From: Lactifluus volemus
Taxonomy: Eukaryota > Basidiomycota > Agaricomycetes > Russulales > Russulaceae
Reading direction: 5' to 3'
NCBI GenBank assembly: GCA_022376515.1
Contig: WTXI01000011.1
Coordinates: 248,001 to 312,000, forward strand
DNA: 64,000 nucleotides
How positions within the stretch are numbered: the stretch's first letter is position 1; each line of letters starts with the position of its first letter. This document shows, piece by piece, positions 1-11,600 of the stretch. The notes under the pieces are model-generated. The model saw only the letters and a list, made by a program, of their open reading frames with translations, searched no databases and was not told the origin of the DNA. The translations under genes and the position numbers were made by a program.

Positions 1-31
1 AAAAAAAGAGTGGACACCAGAGAAGCGCGAT

Positions 32-961
32 TCACCAGACAGCCCGGGTTGCATAAGCAAACTGATCATGCGCACTCTTTGGCTTTTGAGGAGCGACAAT
101 CGAACAAGCTGCTGCTGCTGCTGCTGCTGACTGGACACTCTTTGCGGGCTTGACAGACATGGGTATCGGGCCATGGCCGTGAGGAATCAATGAGCCCTCG
201 ACTGGGCTCGAATCTGCCGAGGCGACCTTGATGAATCCAGGCACATGCGCATCGGGAGGCGTCTGTGGCGATACCGATGACGCAGGAGAGGTCGAGGCTG
301 AATGTGAGGCCTCGGGGGTATCAGGCGGCGAGGAATGGTATGGGATCGCAGGGCTCGGAACAATCGGTGGGGCATGCTTCGAAACGGAAACTCGAGTTGT
401 GAAAGACGGAATTGAAGAACTCGAGCTCAAGTTGACGTTGTGACTCGTGCTCGGATGAGCGAACGGCGCCGGCGCCGACTGAGGGAGTACGATAGGGGCC
501 CAGACTGGCAAAGTCATGACGAACACAAGACTCAAAGTCTCGCAGCGTCGTCGGGTCAACGTTCAATTGCCACTCCAGATAGGAGCGCATCTCCCGCTCC
601 ATCTGGTTGATCTCCCGAAGAGCAAACATGCCTTGGCCGATGATACACCACGACTTGTTAGAGTACGTATCGTCACAGATAATCTTGGAAGCCAGCATGA
701 AAGCAGAAATAAATAGGCGGTGTCCTGAGGAGCCTTTCGCAGCAAGGAAGCGAGCTTTCAGCCGTTGTAAAAGGTACAGGGCGGCAAACGTGACCGATTG
801 ATGTAATCTTGTGCGGTGAAGCGCATAGGCGATAAAGTGATCCAACCGAGGCGTCGGTGTCGGTGTCGTTGACGGCGGCGCCGGGGGTGGAGGCACCTTG
901 GGGCATGCAAATAGGTGTGAGACGAAACGAGCACAAAGCTTGGCTGTGTGCTCGTGTCCAT
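32..961 (-). CDS. Pcl/Pho80-type cyclin (frame broken)
   Basis: Regulatory cyclin of the Pho85-class (Pcl1/2-like) group, which partners a CDK in polarity and cell-cycle control. The cyclin box is clear: FIAYALHRTRL, then TFAALYLLQRLKARF, then LFISAFMLASKI, CDDTYSNKSW and LREINQMEREM, followed by YLEWQLNVD. I take the ATG at 961 (MDTSTQPSF). The frame must slip one base near 892-897 to join this start to the cyclin box; a 32-base intron there would also do it. After HDFASLGPYRT the frame changes again, entering a Ser/Pro-rich tail with a (CTG)n-encoded Ala run at 108-130 and a stop at 32. The family assignment rests on recognisable motifs; the exact protein ends are uncertain. Its 5' flank (962-2190) is pyrimidine-rich and without a convincing gene. 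Confidence 0.75.
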
Positions 962-2198
962 GATACGGATTGCTGCCGGTCGATCCCGACGTGGGACCGT
1001 GATGTATAATTCCAAGATGAGCAAAAAAGCTTTTGATACGAGCGAAGAGAGTGGCGAGTATTTCTTGGCTAGTTTTAACATCTTTGGCCCCCTAAAGGCT
1101 TAGGTGTTACATAGCATATCCAAAGGGGAAAAGACATGACCAAGAGGAGGACTCCAATTCCAGCAGAAATCATATTTGCTGGTGGAAACAGCTGAAAACA
1201 TATGAGGCCGTTGATTCCGAGGAAGTAAACAAGACACTCACGAGGCCAACGCCTTGGGCTATGGCGGCAGAAAAGGTCCAGGAGAAACAACTTGAGGCCA
1301 TTGACATGCCGCAAGGAAGGGAGGGGGGTGCAACTGATGACCCACCCGAAACAGGAAGACTACGTGTCGACCCTGCTCGAGATGGACAGAGTGCGGACGT
1401 GCGGACAATGGCTGGCTCGGAGTCGAGTAGAGAAATGTGAGATAACTTGAAAGCTGCGACGGCCCGGATCTCTCGGACCACTATTAGGCTAAGTCCCTAC
1501 GCGACTTGGAATGAGACTCATTTCCTTCCGACTAATTTACGCTCAACCCTCTCCCCACCACAATCTCGACCTCTGCTGACACACTCTCCGTGCGGACTCC
1601 ATCACGAGCTGCCTCGACGCCTAGTCTGGTTGTTTCGGGTGGGAACTTTGTTGCACCCCCCTTTCCTGTTCGTTTTTCGTGACCTCAAACACCTCAAGGC
1701 TTTCATGCCTCATGTCCTCCATCTTGAGTTCGATCGACGCCCACATCGTAATATGACACCTTATGCGACCTCTATGACACCCTCACCATCACGCAAGCCG
1801 TCATCCGTGGTGGGACCTCGTACGTTTTTTTCCCCCTCGATACATGCGCTTCTGCTTAAGCTTTTATACTCAGGCGGGTGTTAATTACAACTGACGTTTG
1901 GGCCTGCGGTATCGATGTACAACAAGTCTCAAATAGAAACTGTGATATTTATATCGTGTTCATTGTACCGCTCGCCTGATTCAATTCATAGAATGAGTCT
2001 ACAGCACAGATAGTGAGCTCACTGCTTCATGAATTTTTCCCCCTTTCCTGACATTCTGCCTTGAGACGAGATGCCGGTCAACGCCGCCGAGCTCATTTAG
2101 TGTCACGCTTCTTGTTGTTTTACTGCTGTAGCAGTGTTCACGCTCATCTCTCCTCGCCCCATCCGTCTCCCCCAACAACAACATCCCTCCCTCAACAG
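962..2198. other. Intergenic, CT-rich, no supported gene
   Basis: Upstream flank of the minus-strand cyclin. Several C/T-rich tracts of the kind seen around basidiomycete transcription starts occur at 1540-1680 and 2140-2198. A 145-codon open frame at 1447-1884 has no recognisable domain and low-complexity composition, so it is not called. The 5' exons of the gene fragment that follows may lie here, but I could not place them. Confidence 0.4.
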
Positions 2199-2715
2199 AC
2201 TCGTATCCGACTCAACCCTCAACCGATTTCACTGCGCTGCAGCGTGCATATCCTCCACATCAGTACGCGCCAAGTGTAAACTACGCTGCACCTCCCTATG
2301 ATTTCGCCGCCTACCCCGTGAGTCGCCCTTCCTTCTTACCCGAGCATTCACTGAGCCCCTCTTTAGATCGTCTCAGATAGCATATACCAGGGTGGGCAAT
2401 ACGGAACCCAACCCTCTCAATCGACCCGTTGCGACCACCCTGCTTCAGATGCTCCTTCTTTCCACCCATCTCTCTATGGCCCCATGGGGTACTTTGGTCC
2501 TGATGGCCAACGCAACTCGCCACCTGGCGCCCAACATCAGCCGAGCTTGATTTCGGGCGTGCGATTTGACGATATGTTTGGTGACTACTAGTATCATGAC
2601 CAGTTCCGCCAACATCCGATGCCGTCGATTCCTCCATCCCGGTCAGGCATTCTCGCCGATGCCTCTGGACAACTCGTTACTTGCAGGGGGGCAACCGCCC
2701 TATCCCAAAGAGTAG
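2199..2715 (+). pseudogene. C-terminal remnant of a Pro/Gln/Tyr-rich protein
   Basis: Two exons joined by a good 49-base intron (2318-2366, GTGAGT...TTTAG) encode a low-complexity tail typical of a fungal transcription factor C-terminus (SYPTQPSTDFTAL, YAPSVNYAAPPYDF, then YGPMGYFGPDGQ and RFDDMFGDY). A TAG at 2589-2591 ends that frame. Similar-looking sequence continues in frame beyond the stop (YHDQFRQHPMP) and, after a one-base shift near 2632, as HPGQAFSPMPLDNSLL to a stop at 2713-2715. This suggests the TAG is premature. No DNA-binding domain is visible upstream, so the product is not identified. It may be a real gene whose 5' exons I missed. Confidence 0.4.
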
Positions 2716-3278
2716 AGTCGAGAACCATCGATGCCACGTCCCCCAACTCCTATGTATTGCGCCCACTCACGGCCTGCTCTCTATTGTCCTGCTTCGCCGT
2801 TTTTGGACTATGAACATGAACTACTTGGTTTTCGACAAATCGGGGGAGCTTCTCGGGGAATTTACCCAAATTCGCACTAGCTACAATACCTGAGCACGCT
2901 GACTTTTTAAAACCAAAATTAGGGGAAATTTTTCGATGAGTCAAGTGACGCGTGCTATACCACTTTGTGCCGGCGCTGAGAAGCACAATGTTCTGGATCA
3001 GTGACCTTACTATTTTCAGATCGGACCAAGCTCTATTGTTTTACCATGTCCACGGCATCAAACAGCGTACTTTCGTACGTCATTTCATTGACAGGGCCCT
3101 TTAATTTAAGTGATTAATCAGCTATACTGAGCCACATGTTTCTTTATGTTCACAGTTTCGCTACCCAAACAGAGAATATGGCATTCGGGATCGCCTCAAA
3201 CGCCCACCTGAAGACGAATAAAAAAACCCCACGCTGTTTCGCATTATCGACGCCCTCCAAGTCTGAGTCTTGTCGACT
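2716..3278. other. Intergenic, no gene seen
   Basis: About 560 bases between the broken fragment and the DUF6698 gene. Only short open frames without protein-like composition occur on both strands. The 3' half, richer in A+T, is presumably the promoter of the gene starting at 3279. Confidence 0.4.
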
Positions 3279-4853
3279 ATGCCCCTCTCTTATAATGATT
3301 CCAACCCCTCTGATGAACATGTTTTGTCAGATGAATGTGATTCCGATGATGACCCTCGTTCAGAGCTATCTCCATCAACTCTTTCAATACTTTCACTTCC
3401 GGAATTGCGTGAGGTGTGTGCCTTCATCACGCTCTGTTTTCTGCCACGACGGAATTTCACTGGGCTATGTTTAGGCGCTTAGGAAGACCCAACTAGACAA
3501 TCAAAACCTCACGCAGAAGTACAAGGCGTTGAAGCTGAGGTGTAGCCAGCTGGAGTCGACCATCAAGTCCACTCGCACAAAGAAAGGCCGGAAGTCTGAC
3601 CTGAGTGGTGAAGACAGGGAGATCACACATGCAGGAGGGAGGTTCGCGCTCATTGGTGAGCTTTGGGTCGACGCCGCTATCCTCAAGTTCGACCGCCCCA
3701 TGTCCGTGGACCCTTTGAATCCTGCCCGTTACGAGAGCCCACGTGAGGGGGAGTTTGCTATCTTGGCTGTGGTGTATGAGTCGCTTCCGGAACACCTTCA
3801 GCAGGCGCTTTCAGATAAGAAGCGTCAAGCGAGCTTCATAACCACTGTGAGTCCCCTATCTGAGCATTGCCTATGTATTGATTGAAGCTTCCATTATAGT
3901 TTCATGCCAGTTTAAATCAAGAACGTGCCAACACCATTGCCACTGCACGCCGAATTGCAGGAACTATCCTCGATTTGGATGGAAAGTATTTTGATAGTCG
4001 GTATGATCGTACTACTGTCCTAGAACTCAATGAACTGCTCCACGATCCTGGGAAGCCTGGGGAGCGGTACCCACTGTGGCCGCCATTGCTCTTCCCATTA
4101 GGGGATTGTAGAAGCAAATTCCCATTTCAAGTTGAAGCACTTCCCAAGGTAAGTTGTGGGGTTATTTCAAGCAACATGCATACTAACGGCAACTAGTTAT
4201 TAAAGGGCATACTTTTTGGTATTTCAGCAATTCATGGTGAGACTACAGGAAGACGTCCTGGAAGGAGTTCTCTATGGGGGGTCACAAAGACAACCCCAGG
4301 CATGATTGCCGGTGCAGCCACAGTGGTATGTCCCAAATTACTTTATCTTATCCCTGACTTACTTAGTTTGCTCGCGATTACATAGCTCACGTTTGTTTGC
4401 GGGCCCAACACAACATTCAATGGGAATGGACGTTGCCAAAGTGGTGTTAACTGGAAGAACCGCTTCTCCCTCTATAAACGCGCTATCTTACATTTCCCAT
4501 CGGCATATCGTTCCTGTCTCCTTTCTTGGTATGACCAACGAGTATTTGACACCGTGCCTACTTCAGCACTTGTGGACGCTTCTGGTATCGACAATGGCCT
4601 TAGTGCCGTCAATGACCTTATCCATCGTATGCACGACACGACATTTTCACCCACAGATCCTGGACCATCTCCTGTTATCTCAGCACCTCCTCTTCCACCA
4701 CCGGAGCCTTCCCCTTCCATGCCAGCAGCAGTAGTGTCCACTGAACCTACTGATGGTGTTGCCAACGAATCTATAGCAGATGCTGGGGTCCAGAAGAAGA
4801 GGGTTGGTGCAACAGCGCGGGCTAGGCGTAAAAGGGGTACCAAGGTTACGTAG
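3279..4853 (+). CDS. DUF6698 domain protein
   Basis: Five exons, 3279-3413, 3475-3846, 3900-4148, 4197-4325 and 4386-4853, splice without any frame problem into 450 residues. The N-terminus is acidic (SDECDSDDDPRSE). A short coiled region (ALRKTQLDNQNLTQKYKALK) is followed by the domain: GGRFALIGELWV, then ILKFDRPMSVDPLNPARYESP, then LNQERANTIATARRI, GKYFDSRYDR, YPLWPPLLFPLGD, KGILFGISAI and SLWGVTKTTPGMIAGAA, ending in a Pro-rich and then basic tail. This order matches my memory of the Agaricomycete DUF6698 family, whose function is unknown; copy number is often high. The intact structure suggests a live gene despite its debris-rich surroundings. Alternative: a relative of a mobile-element accessory protein, for which I see no terminal repeats. 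Confidence 0.8.
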
Positions 4854-5186
4854 TACAGTAGAATCACGCTTTGTTTGTGCTTTTCTAAATGATTAAAGAG
4901 TGTTTGCCTTGCCCCAAGCTCGAGACGGACAACACAACTAGATATGCAGCGACGCTATTCCGCATCGACGGGTGGTCAATTTACGTCACAGACTACCATT
5001 CTAAAATATTGCAAATTACGGCTATTTTGGTCATATATAAGGGAAGTTCACCGCTGGTTGGTTCCTGGTCCTTTCCCTCATCTTCAAGTTTTTCCTTCCC
5101 GCATATCCAAGCCGCACACCACGCTGCGCACCCTTCTCCAGCTTTGGCTGCTCGGGCGAGTCGAGCCTAATTGGCCTTCATTCCAG

Positions 5187-5429
5187 ACTTGTGCTTCGAA
5201 CCGACTTACCTGGCCAGACTCGCAGTCGCGGGTACTGGCTTTCAGACCGTCGTCTGGGTCACATTTCGAGATCAAGTGATAAGCCCGTTGATACAGGGTA
5301 TACTTTGGTGCGTCGCGTGCCATGTGCAACGAGATCCACGACTTACCTTTGTATAGGGGTGCCGCATCCGTGTTCATACAGCCCTTGCTACGCCCCCTTT
5401 CCAGCTGGAGGTCTCAGGGCTATGCCTAG
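5187..5429 (+). CDS. Small unknown protein, 3' exons
   Basis: Two exons, 5187-5307 and 5357-5429, flank a canonical 49-base intron (GTGCGT...TATAG) and read FEPTYLARLAVAGTGFQTV, then WVTFRDQVISPLIQGILWG, then AASVFIQPLLRPLSSW, with a stop at 5427-5429. The conserved-looking, hydrophobic sequence suggests a small membrane or membrane-associated protein. A 3' splice site (TTCCAG) precedes the first exon shown, and a TATATAA box with CT-rich sequence lies at 5034-5110, so a short first exon probably sits between; I could not fix its start. The family is not recognised. Confidence 0.4.
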
Positions 5430-6340
5430 GCCCGTCCGAGTCCATGCGGGGCTCTCCAGGTGAGCTTCATATACCGCGGGTCGACAGCAGCGCTGAGTGG
5501 GCCCGACGCAACCCGAGGCTCAGTAACGACGAGGCCACCCTCCCGACTGCGCAGCGCAAGCAACGTGCCGCCGTCGTCTACCTCACGATGGCCACCTCGT
5601 GCGTGTATTTCGTATAGACATGCGTATCCCCTTCTCACAAGCATTTTTAGCCCTGAGACTGGAATGAGATATCTGGAAATCTATTTTTTGCACCTCACAA
5701 CTACTAGGCACTTTCCTTCATTGATTGGGTCTGAGGCCAGGTCAAATGCGTACGTTCTCTCCAGACTCGCCGTGACCTCCATTTACATTCGTCAAAGCCC
5801 CGATGCCCGTTGACTGCACAAGCAACAGGTGCTGGCTGCCGTACCGTAGATCCCACCCGCGCCGTCGTCTACCTCACAGCGGCCATGCCCCTGTGCTGGC
5901 ACAGGGGCAGTGCCTGGCTGCCGCACCGTGCCCTGCACCGCTTGGTAACCCCACTGGTGTCAGGCCCAAGTATGGCCACAAACATGGCCACGACGCCAAC
6001 GCTTCGAAGGAATCGCCGGAATATGGACTCGCAAAACAAGATCCCCGATGCCGCCGAGCGCGCTTTCGAATACACACGTCGTTGATGTGCTGCTGCCCAC
6101 CTTGCGGGCGGCACAGCGCTGTGGTACTTTTAATTAGTTGGTATATATGGTGTACAATGCGATGATGGAATATAATTTTGATAATCAAATTAGCAAGAAA
6201 AAATGAACTGATCATCGCGAGCAAAAATGATAATTGTGCAAGGCAGATAATAAGAGTATATAATCCCCTGGGCGAATTGTAATGACAGGCGGATCATCAT
6301 TATCATCTTCAATTATCATGTCATGTTGGCCCATATCTGA
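5430..6340. other. Non-coding stretch with duplicated 17-mer and hairpin
   Basis: No gene can be supported. The 17-base string GCCGTCGTCTACCTCAC occurs twice (5570-5586 and 5861-5877), in both cases readable as AVVYLT, hinting at two diverged copies of one element or of one exon. A perfect inverted repeat with 10-base arms (GCCCCTGTGC) and a 2-base loop lies at 5887-5908. Around it, open frames of 80-120 codons have no domain I know. Confidence 0.35.
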
Positions 6341-6388
6341 CTGTGGTAATGACATTATAAGGAGCGTTATAATGACCGTTATAATGAG

Positions 6389-6590
6389 ATTATCAGAACC
6401 CGTGGTAATTATAATGAGCATTATCAGAATCCAGCCTTAATTATAATGATGATTATAATGTGATTATCAGAATCCAGCCTCAATTATAACGACATTATAA
6501 TGGGATTATCAGATTCCAGCCTCAATTATAATGACATTATAATGGGATTATCAGAATCCAGCCTCAATTATAATAATTATAATGGCGGTG
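6389..6590. repeat. 42-base AT-rich tandem repeat
   Basis: Units beginning ATTATCAGAATCCAGCCT start at 6389, 6420, 6463, 6505 and 6547, so the last three periods are 43, 42 and 42 bases. Each full unit carries CATTATAATG, which is its own reverse complement, and most carry a TTATAATTATAA-like stretch. Degenerate fragments of the unit extend left to about 6340. The array sits in otherwise gene-free DNA between the small unknown gene and paralogue A. Each unit can fold on itself; a role is unknown. Confidence 0.85.
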
Positions 6591-6607
6591 TGCCATGATA
6601 TCAAATT

Positions 6608-6632
6608 ACATTATTATAATATGTAATAATGT
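6608..6632. repeat. Perfect inverted repeat, 9-base arms
   Basis: The arms ACATTATTA and TAATAATGT are exact reverse complements around a 7-base centre, directly right of the 42-base array and of the same AT-rich character. It could mark the edge of a small decayed element, but no target-site duplication or partner end was found. Confidence 0.6.
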
Positions 6633-7097
6633 CCTTTCCGAAATTTGCGACATACAACGCAACTGGCACGCTGGGTCGGTCGCCTTAGGCGAGGGGCGTT
6701 GAGGGTTTACGCGGAGGGCGTCGTCCATCATGAATTCACTGCAGGCTCGAGAACCTGCAACACAAGTTGAACACTGATACTCCGGTGGCGGCAGGGTGCA
6801 CTGGATGAAGGATTTCGTTCCATTTATTGCGCCACTGCGCCACCTCGAAGCTTAGGTCCCTCACATCCATGACATGCACCTATAACACTTCGTAACAACC
6901 ATAAGTCTTTCTTACTTAGAATAGACTACTGCCAAATGGTCATCATACACCCACCACCACCATTTCTGATGCAAATAACACACTTCAGTTTTCATCAATC
7001 CATGCTGTCACATTTGTGTCAGTTCCAACTCGTTAGAGTATGTGTCAATTTCTAGATAAATAACATTTGAGCAGCATATTCAACAAGTAATAGAAAG
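6633..7097. other. Intergenic between repeat array and paralogue A
   Basis: About 460 bases, 3' of the minus-strand gene that ends at 7098. No gene-like open frame. A short inverted repeat (TGCAGG...CCTGCA) lies near 6740-6760. Presumed 3' flank of paralogue A. Confidence 0.4.
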
Positions 7098-8383
7098 CTA
7101 CAAACCATCCATCATCCCATAAGCATCATCCGAGTCAAAGACTGGATCTAGGACAAACACAAGACCATTGTCAAAAATTTGCAAAGGTCGAGAATGGACA
7201 ACATACCATGGCCACTCATCAATGCCATTCCACGTGCTTTTCGGGCCGCCAGATCCATGTCTTCTGGCCAAATACTCGTTGGACGAAGTTCATGACGTTC
7301 CAGTCTTGAACGAGCCCAGGAATCAGATGGGGCCGGTGAATCTTCGTCCTTGTCCATTCGTTGCTCCTCCGAGCCACTGGAGCCCTTTGTCGATACAGGC
7401 CACCAGTAAAGGAGATCAACAAGCTCGATTGTCCGATGCATAAGAGCAAGGACATGATCTGGGAGAGGTGTTGGTGGTGCGCTAGCACGAACCATCTTAA
7501 GGTAGCGACGAAACTTTATTTCGGCATTAAGAGCAACAAGGAACACATTAGGATGTAGATCGCGTCCACGGGCCTTTGCGCGGTGATGGAAAGGGGGAAA
7601 GGGATTGCTGTTGGGATCGGTCGATTCCCGAAGGCACCGGTCTTGAGCCACAACATAAAGTTTATGACCTTGGGTCACAGGGTCATATACAACAAGTGGA
7701 CTGTTGGGGAGGAAGTGTTCTGGATGCAGAGCCACTAGCTCATACTCTGGATCAACGTAGCACTGTGCAGTAAACTTGGCCATTAAAATCAGTAACCCAT
7801 ACCAGTGAACATGCATGACATGGGTCACTTACATCAAGTTTACGGAAACATATATGCCCAGTCTTATCCATTTGACTCTGTCGCCAGTCATTGTTGGATT
7901 TGACCATCTGTATCAGGCTATCAAGAGTCGACAAAGACGGGGTGATTGCAATCAATGCATAAACATCCAGCGATGTGTGGATGTACGATTCAACTGCCAG
8001 TGTTCTAAATCCAGACTCAATTGAACAGAACATTCGAACTTACGAAAAGCGAGATTGCAAGGCTTGTCAAGAGTAAAGTTTGTGAATGGTACGATAGCCA
8101 GGTCCTTGATTATATCTTCCTGAGATGATTCAGTAACCAGGCAACATTTTCAAGCAGATCATCTACTTACGACATCACTGGGATCCCCCTTGCGGGCATT
8201 GTTAACAAAGTACACAACCCGGTGTGTATACTTGACAAGCTTTGTCACCATGCAACCTTCTTCAAGTTCGATTGAAGTTGAAAGAAATCGGGCTGAACGG
8301 GTGATTTCTGGGAGCCCAACCAAAGCTGGAACAGCCGCAAATTGTCTAACAGAGATTCTGTCTTGTTTTGTTATCAGTGACAT
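7098..8383 (-). CDS. Unrecognised family, paralogue A
   Basis: Five exons on the minus strand (8383-8171, 8119-8044, 7993-7833, 7774-7207, 7147-7098) splice cleanly into 355 residues, starting MSLITKQDR and ending in an acidic DSDDAYGMMDGL. No known domain is recognised. Shared with paralogue B at 11975-13379 are EGCMVTK, DLYALIAITPSL-type sequence, DPEYELV.LHP, PNVFLVALNAEIKF and MHRTIELVDLLYW. Introns sit at the same places, and exons 2 and 3 have identical lengths (76 and 161 bases) in both copies. Unlike B, it has no hydrophobic tail; its last short exon replaces it. Cys and charged residues suggest a soluble protein. Function unknown; the intact frame argues for expression. Confidence 0.75.
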
Positions 8384-8639
8384 GATTGCGATACACAAGC
8401 GCCAGTCACCTCCCCTTTCGGACGCCCTATATCCGGGGGAGTTCAAATCGGAGTGTTAAATTTGATGAAGCACATGTTAGATGATACTACTGGAAGTTCC
8501 CGCTCCTACAAGCTCAGCTCTCTGCGGTTTGGATTTGGACCAGTGGCATGCATGCCATTCGCTGTATGTCTCACTCGCCTATTATTGTACACGCTAACTT
8601 CCCTTGACATCGTTTTCGCAGTTCGCGCGACTAGCATCG
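8384..8639. promoter_or_regulatory. Gap upstream of paralogue A
   Basis: Roughly 255 bases between the start of paralogue A (-) and the first recognisable AROM debris (+). It should contain the promoter of paralogue A. No individual site is recognised. Confidence 0.3.
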
Positions 8640-11600
8640 TGATCGCCAAAACACGCTCTGAGGCCGCCAAGGTCATCCCCAGTGTACCGACGAAGAGCCC
8701 GGTCCGCAATAGCCACATCCGGCTCGAAGAGCATATCTAACCGTGCGCTTGTATTGGCCGTCCTTGGAAGTGGGACCTGCAGACTAAGAAATCTGTTGCC
8801 CTCTGACGATACGCAAAGTCATGATGACAGTTCTTCATGAGCTCAAGGTCCGTATCTAGCTCTCCCATCCGTTCACATGACCTTAGGTTTCTGTGTTCCG
8901 ACAGGGCGCGAGTTTCGAATGGGAAGATGGTGGGGAACGCTCAGCCGCCTTGTTGTTCGCGGTGGAAAAAGATTTCCCTCAGTGCCACCAAAGGGCAAGG
9001 AAATATACCTAGGAAATGCGGGTACTGCTGCTCAGTTCTTGACCAGCGCTTGCACACTTGTTCAACGTCCGAGACCGCTACCATCGTCACTGGTAAGGAT
9101 GAATCAACGCCCCATCTCCGCCCTCGTTGACGCGCTCAGCGCCAATGGCAGCCAGATCAAGTGTCTCGAGTCGGAAGGCTGCCTTCCCCTCTCAATCACA
9201 CCCGCTGGCCTCAAGGGTGGGCGGATCCAGTTGGTTGCAAGCGTATCCGTTGACCAGCAGCCACAGCGGCAAGCACTGATGCCGTATGGAATGCGTCCGT
9301 TATGGGCTCCATGTCGATCAAGCCGAGGGCTTTAAGTTGGCCGATCGACGGGCCCTGCACTGTCGTCTCTGTCGCGGTCTGGATTACCGTGCACCCTATC
9401 GGTTCGAGGACTTCCTTCGCAAAGCGCGCATCACCTTGTAGCGAGGCGGAGCCAATATTTGCGATGATACAGGTCGAGCCAGTGATAGCTGTGATAGCAA
9501 GAGGATATGTCGCACTGCTGGCATCGGATTCGATGTTGTAATCCTGAGGGTTGCGATACACTGCTTGGGGGATGGGGTACATGTCCAGCAGGCGACCAGT
9601 CGCGGGATCACGCTCGCGTACGACTTCAATTCCAAAGGTGCGCATGATAGCTATCGTCATGTCGATGTAAGGTTGTGATATAACTTGACCGCCAGTCAGT
9701 TCGAGGGTGACTGGTTCCTCGGCATAAGGTGCGCAGAGCAGGATCGATGACACCTATTGACTGGACAAAGGGGAGGGAACTCAGTGATGGCAGCAGGCCG
9801 ACAACATCTAGGATTGTGGGTATTGCTAACCAGAGGGTTAAGGAGTGCAATCGCATTCGTGCCATGCCTGGTGCGTTGCTTGCATGCTTTCGACGTCTTC
9901 AACTTTATAACCTTGGGTGTTTACAGCAAAGTTTGGCATCGAAACTAGGGAATTGGACGATGGCCTCGAGGTATATGGCAAGGCTTTAAGTGAACTCAAA
10001 CCCGGCGCTAGCGTCCATTGCTACGATGACCATCGCGTCGCGATGGCATTCAGCGTTCTCGGCTCCGTCGTTAATGATACGGCCATGGAAGAAAAGCGCT
10101 TTGTAGAAAAGACATGGCCAAACAGGTGGGATGATCTAGAGAACAAGGTGTGTTCCCAGTCCTCGCTCTGTGGAGCACATGCTGAACATGGTGCAGATTG
10201 GTCTCTCAAGGTGATGGGCGTCGAGCGTAATACTGCGGATCGCGCTTCTATCAACAAGATGCAGATTCGTCCGTTCTCATTAGCGGAATGCTCGATTCGG
10301 GAAAGAGTTCGTAGGGGAACTGGCCGCTGCGACACTGGGATGGAGCTTCGTCGACGCAGAGGCTTTCTTTGAACAGAAATTCCCCGTTGGACTCCGCGAC
10401 TATGTTCAGCGGAACGGCTGGAACTCGAAGCTTTCAAGGAGCCGCTCGCACAATTCCCTTCCCGTCATATCATTAGTCTTGACGGGGGTATTGTTGAAAC
10501 CCCTGCAGCACGTGAGATTCTCTCGGCTTATGCTAAAGATCGCCCCATGGTCTACATTGTGCGCCCGGTGGATGAAATAGTCGCGTATTTGGAAGCAGAG
10601 TCCAGCAGGCCCACCTATGTCGAGCCTATAATTGACGTTTGCTGGAGACGCGAGAAATGGTTCACACAATGCCCCAGCTATGAGCTTATTATTATAACGC
10701 CACCGCCGTTCCTTCACACCCAAGACCATTCGGAAAGAAATCACTTGTTTCTTTGGCCACATTATAGGCCAAAGCCAGAACCTCGCCCAAAACCCCGCTC
10801 ACGAACATCGTTCGTCATTGACATTCCCCGACGTTGCGGGTGTAGACGCCATCGAGCTTCGTTTTGACCTCCTGCACACACGAAGCTAGCTCGGCACTGC
10901 GTTCCCACACGTCGCGCCCCTCAGCTACGTTGCCGAGCAGCTCGCTACAATCCGTCGCGTATCCTCCCTTCCGATTGTCTGCATTGTGAGGACAGTATCT
11001 TAAGGAGGTGCCTTCCCTGACAAGTCTGTCAAGGAAGCTTTCGACCTATTCCGCTTGCTGAGTGTCGAGTACGTAGACGTTGAAATCTCGTATCATGGCT
11101 CACCTTTCCCAACACTCTCCAGAAGCCGAGGATATCGGCGCTGTAAACACCATTATCCCTCGCACGCGTACAGATGGCTCTCGGGTCTTATTTGGTGACA
11201 GTACCGATTGGATAGGGATCCGGAACGTTATTCAGGCTCGCTTGCCGCCCTCCGATTGAATCTTGCTTAACGTTGGCTACTAACTTAAGTTTGACATATT
11301 CTGTACTCATGGTTTTAATTTCACAATGCCAACCCCGCCGGTTGTACTCTTGTGGTTGATATAATTTTGGTGCTTCAAGTTCTACATTGTGCTTCTACAT
11401 TTCCATTGCCTTTAGTGCGAATGCCTATGTTCACGGCAAGCAGCTGATCCCCTACGAGAATAAACTGTTTTCTGATACGTATGAGCTCGCTCTACGCAAC
11501 GAACAGTGGAACTCCCGGACGTCCTGCCCTCGCGTGAGAATTGACTCAGCGTGGTGTTTGAGATCCTTCAGATGCTGATTGATCGTGGCCTGCTTTCTGT

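Noticed and set aside
1447..1884. 145-codon plus-strand open frame
   Set aside because: No domain, no splice or start context, CT-rich composition typical of a promoter or leader.
6389..6590. Regular repeat array as a CRISPR
   Set aside because: Units are contiguous with no unique spacers, AT-rich, and in a eukaryotic genome.
8640..11240. AROM as a working gene with sequence errors
   Set aside because: Single missing bases cannot explain the inversion, the absent AroB domain and the large losses in the dehydroquinase and dehydrogenase parts.
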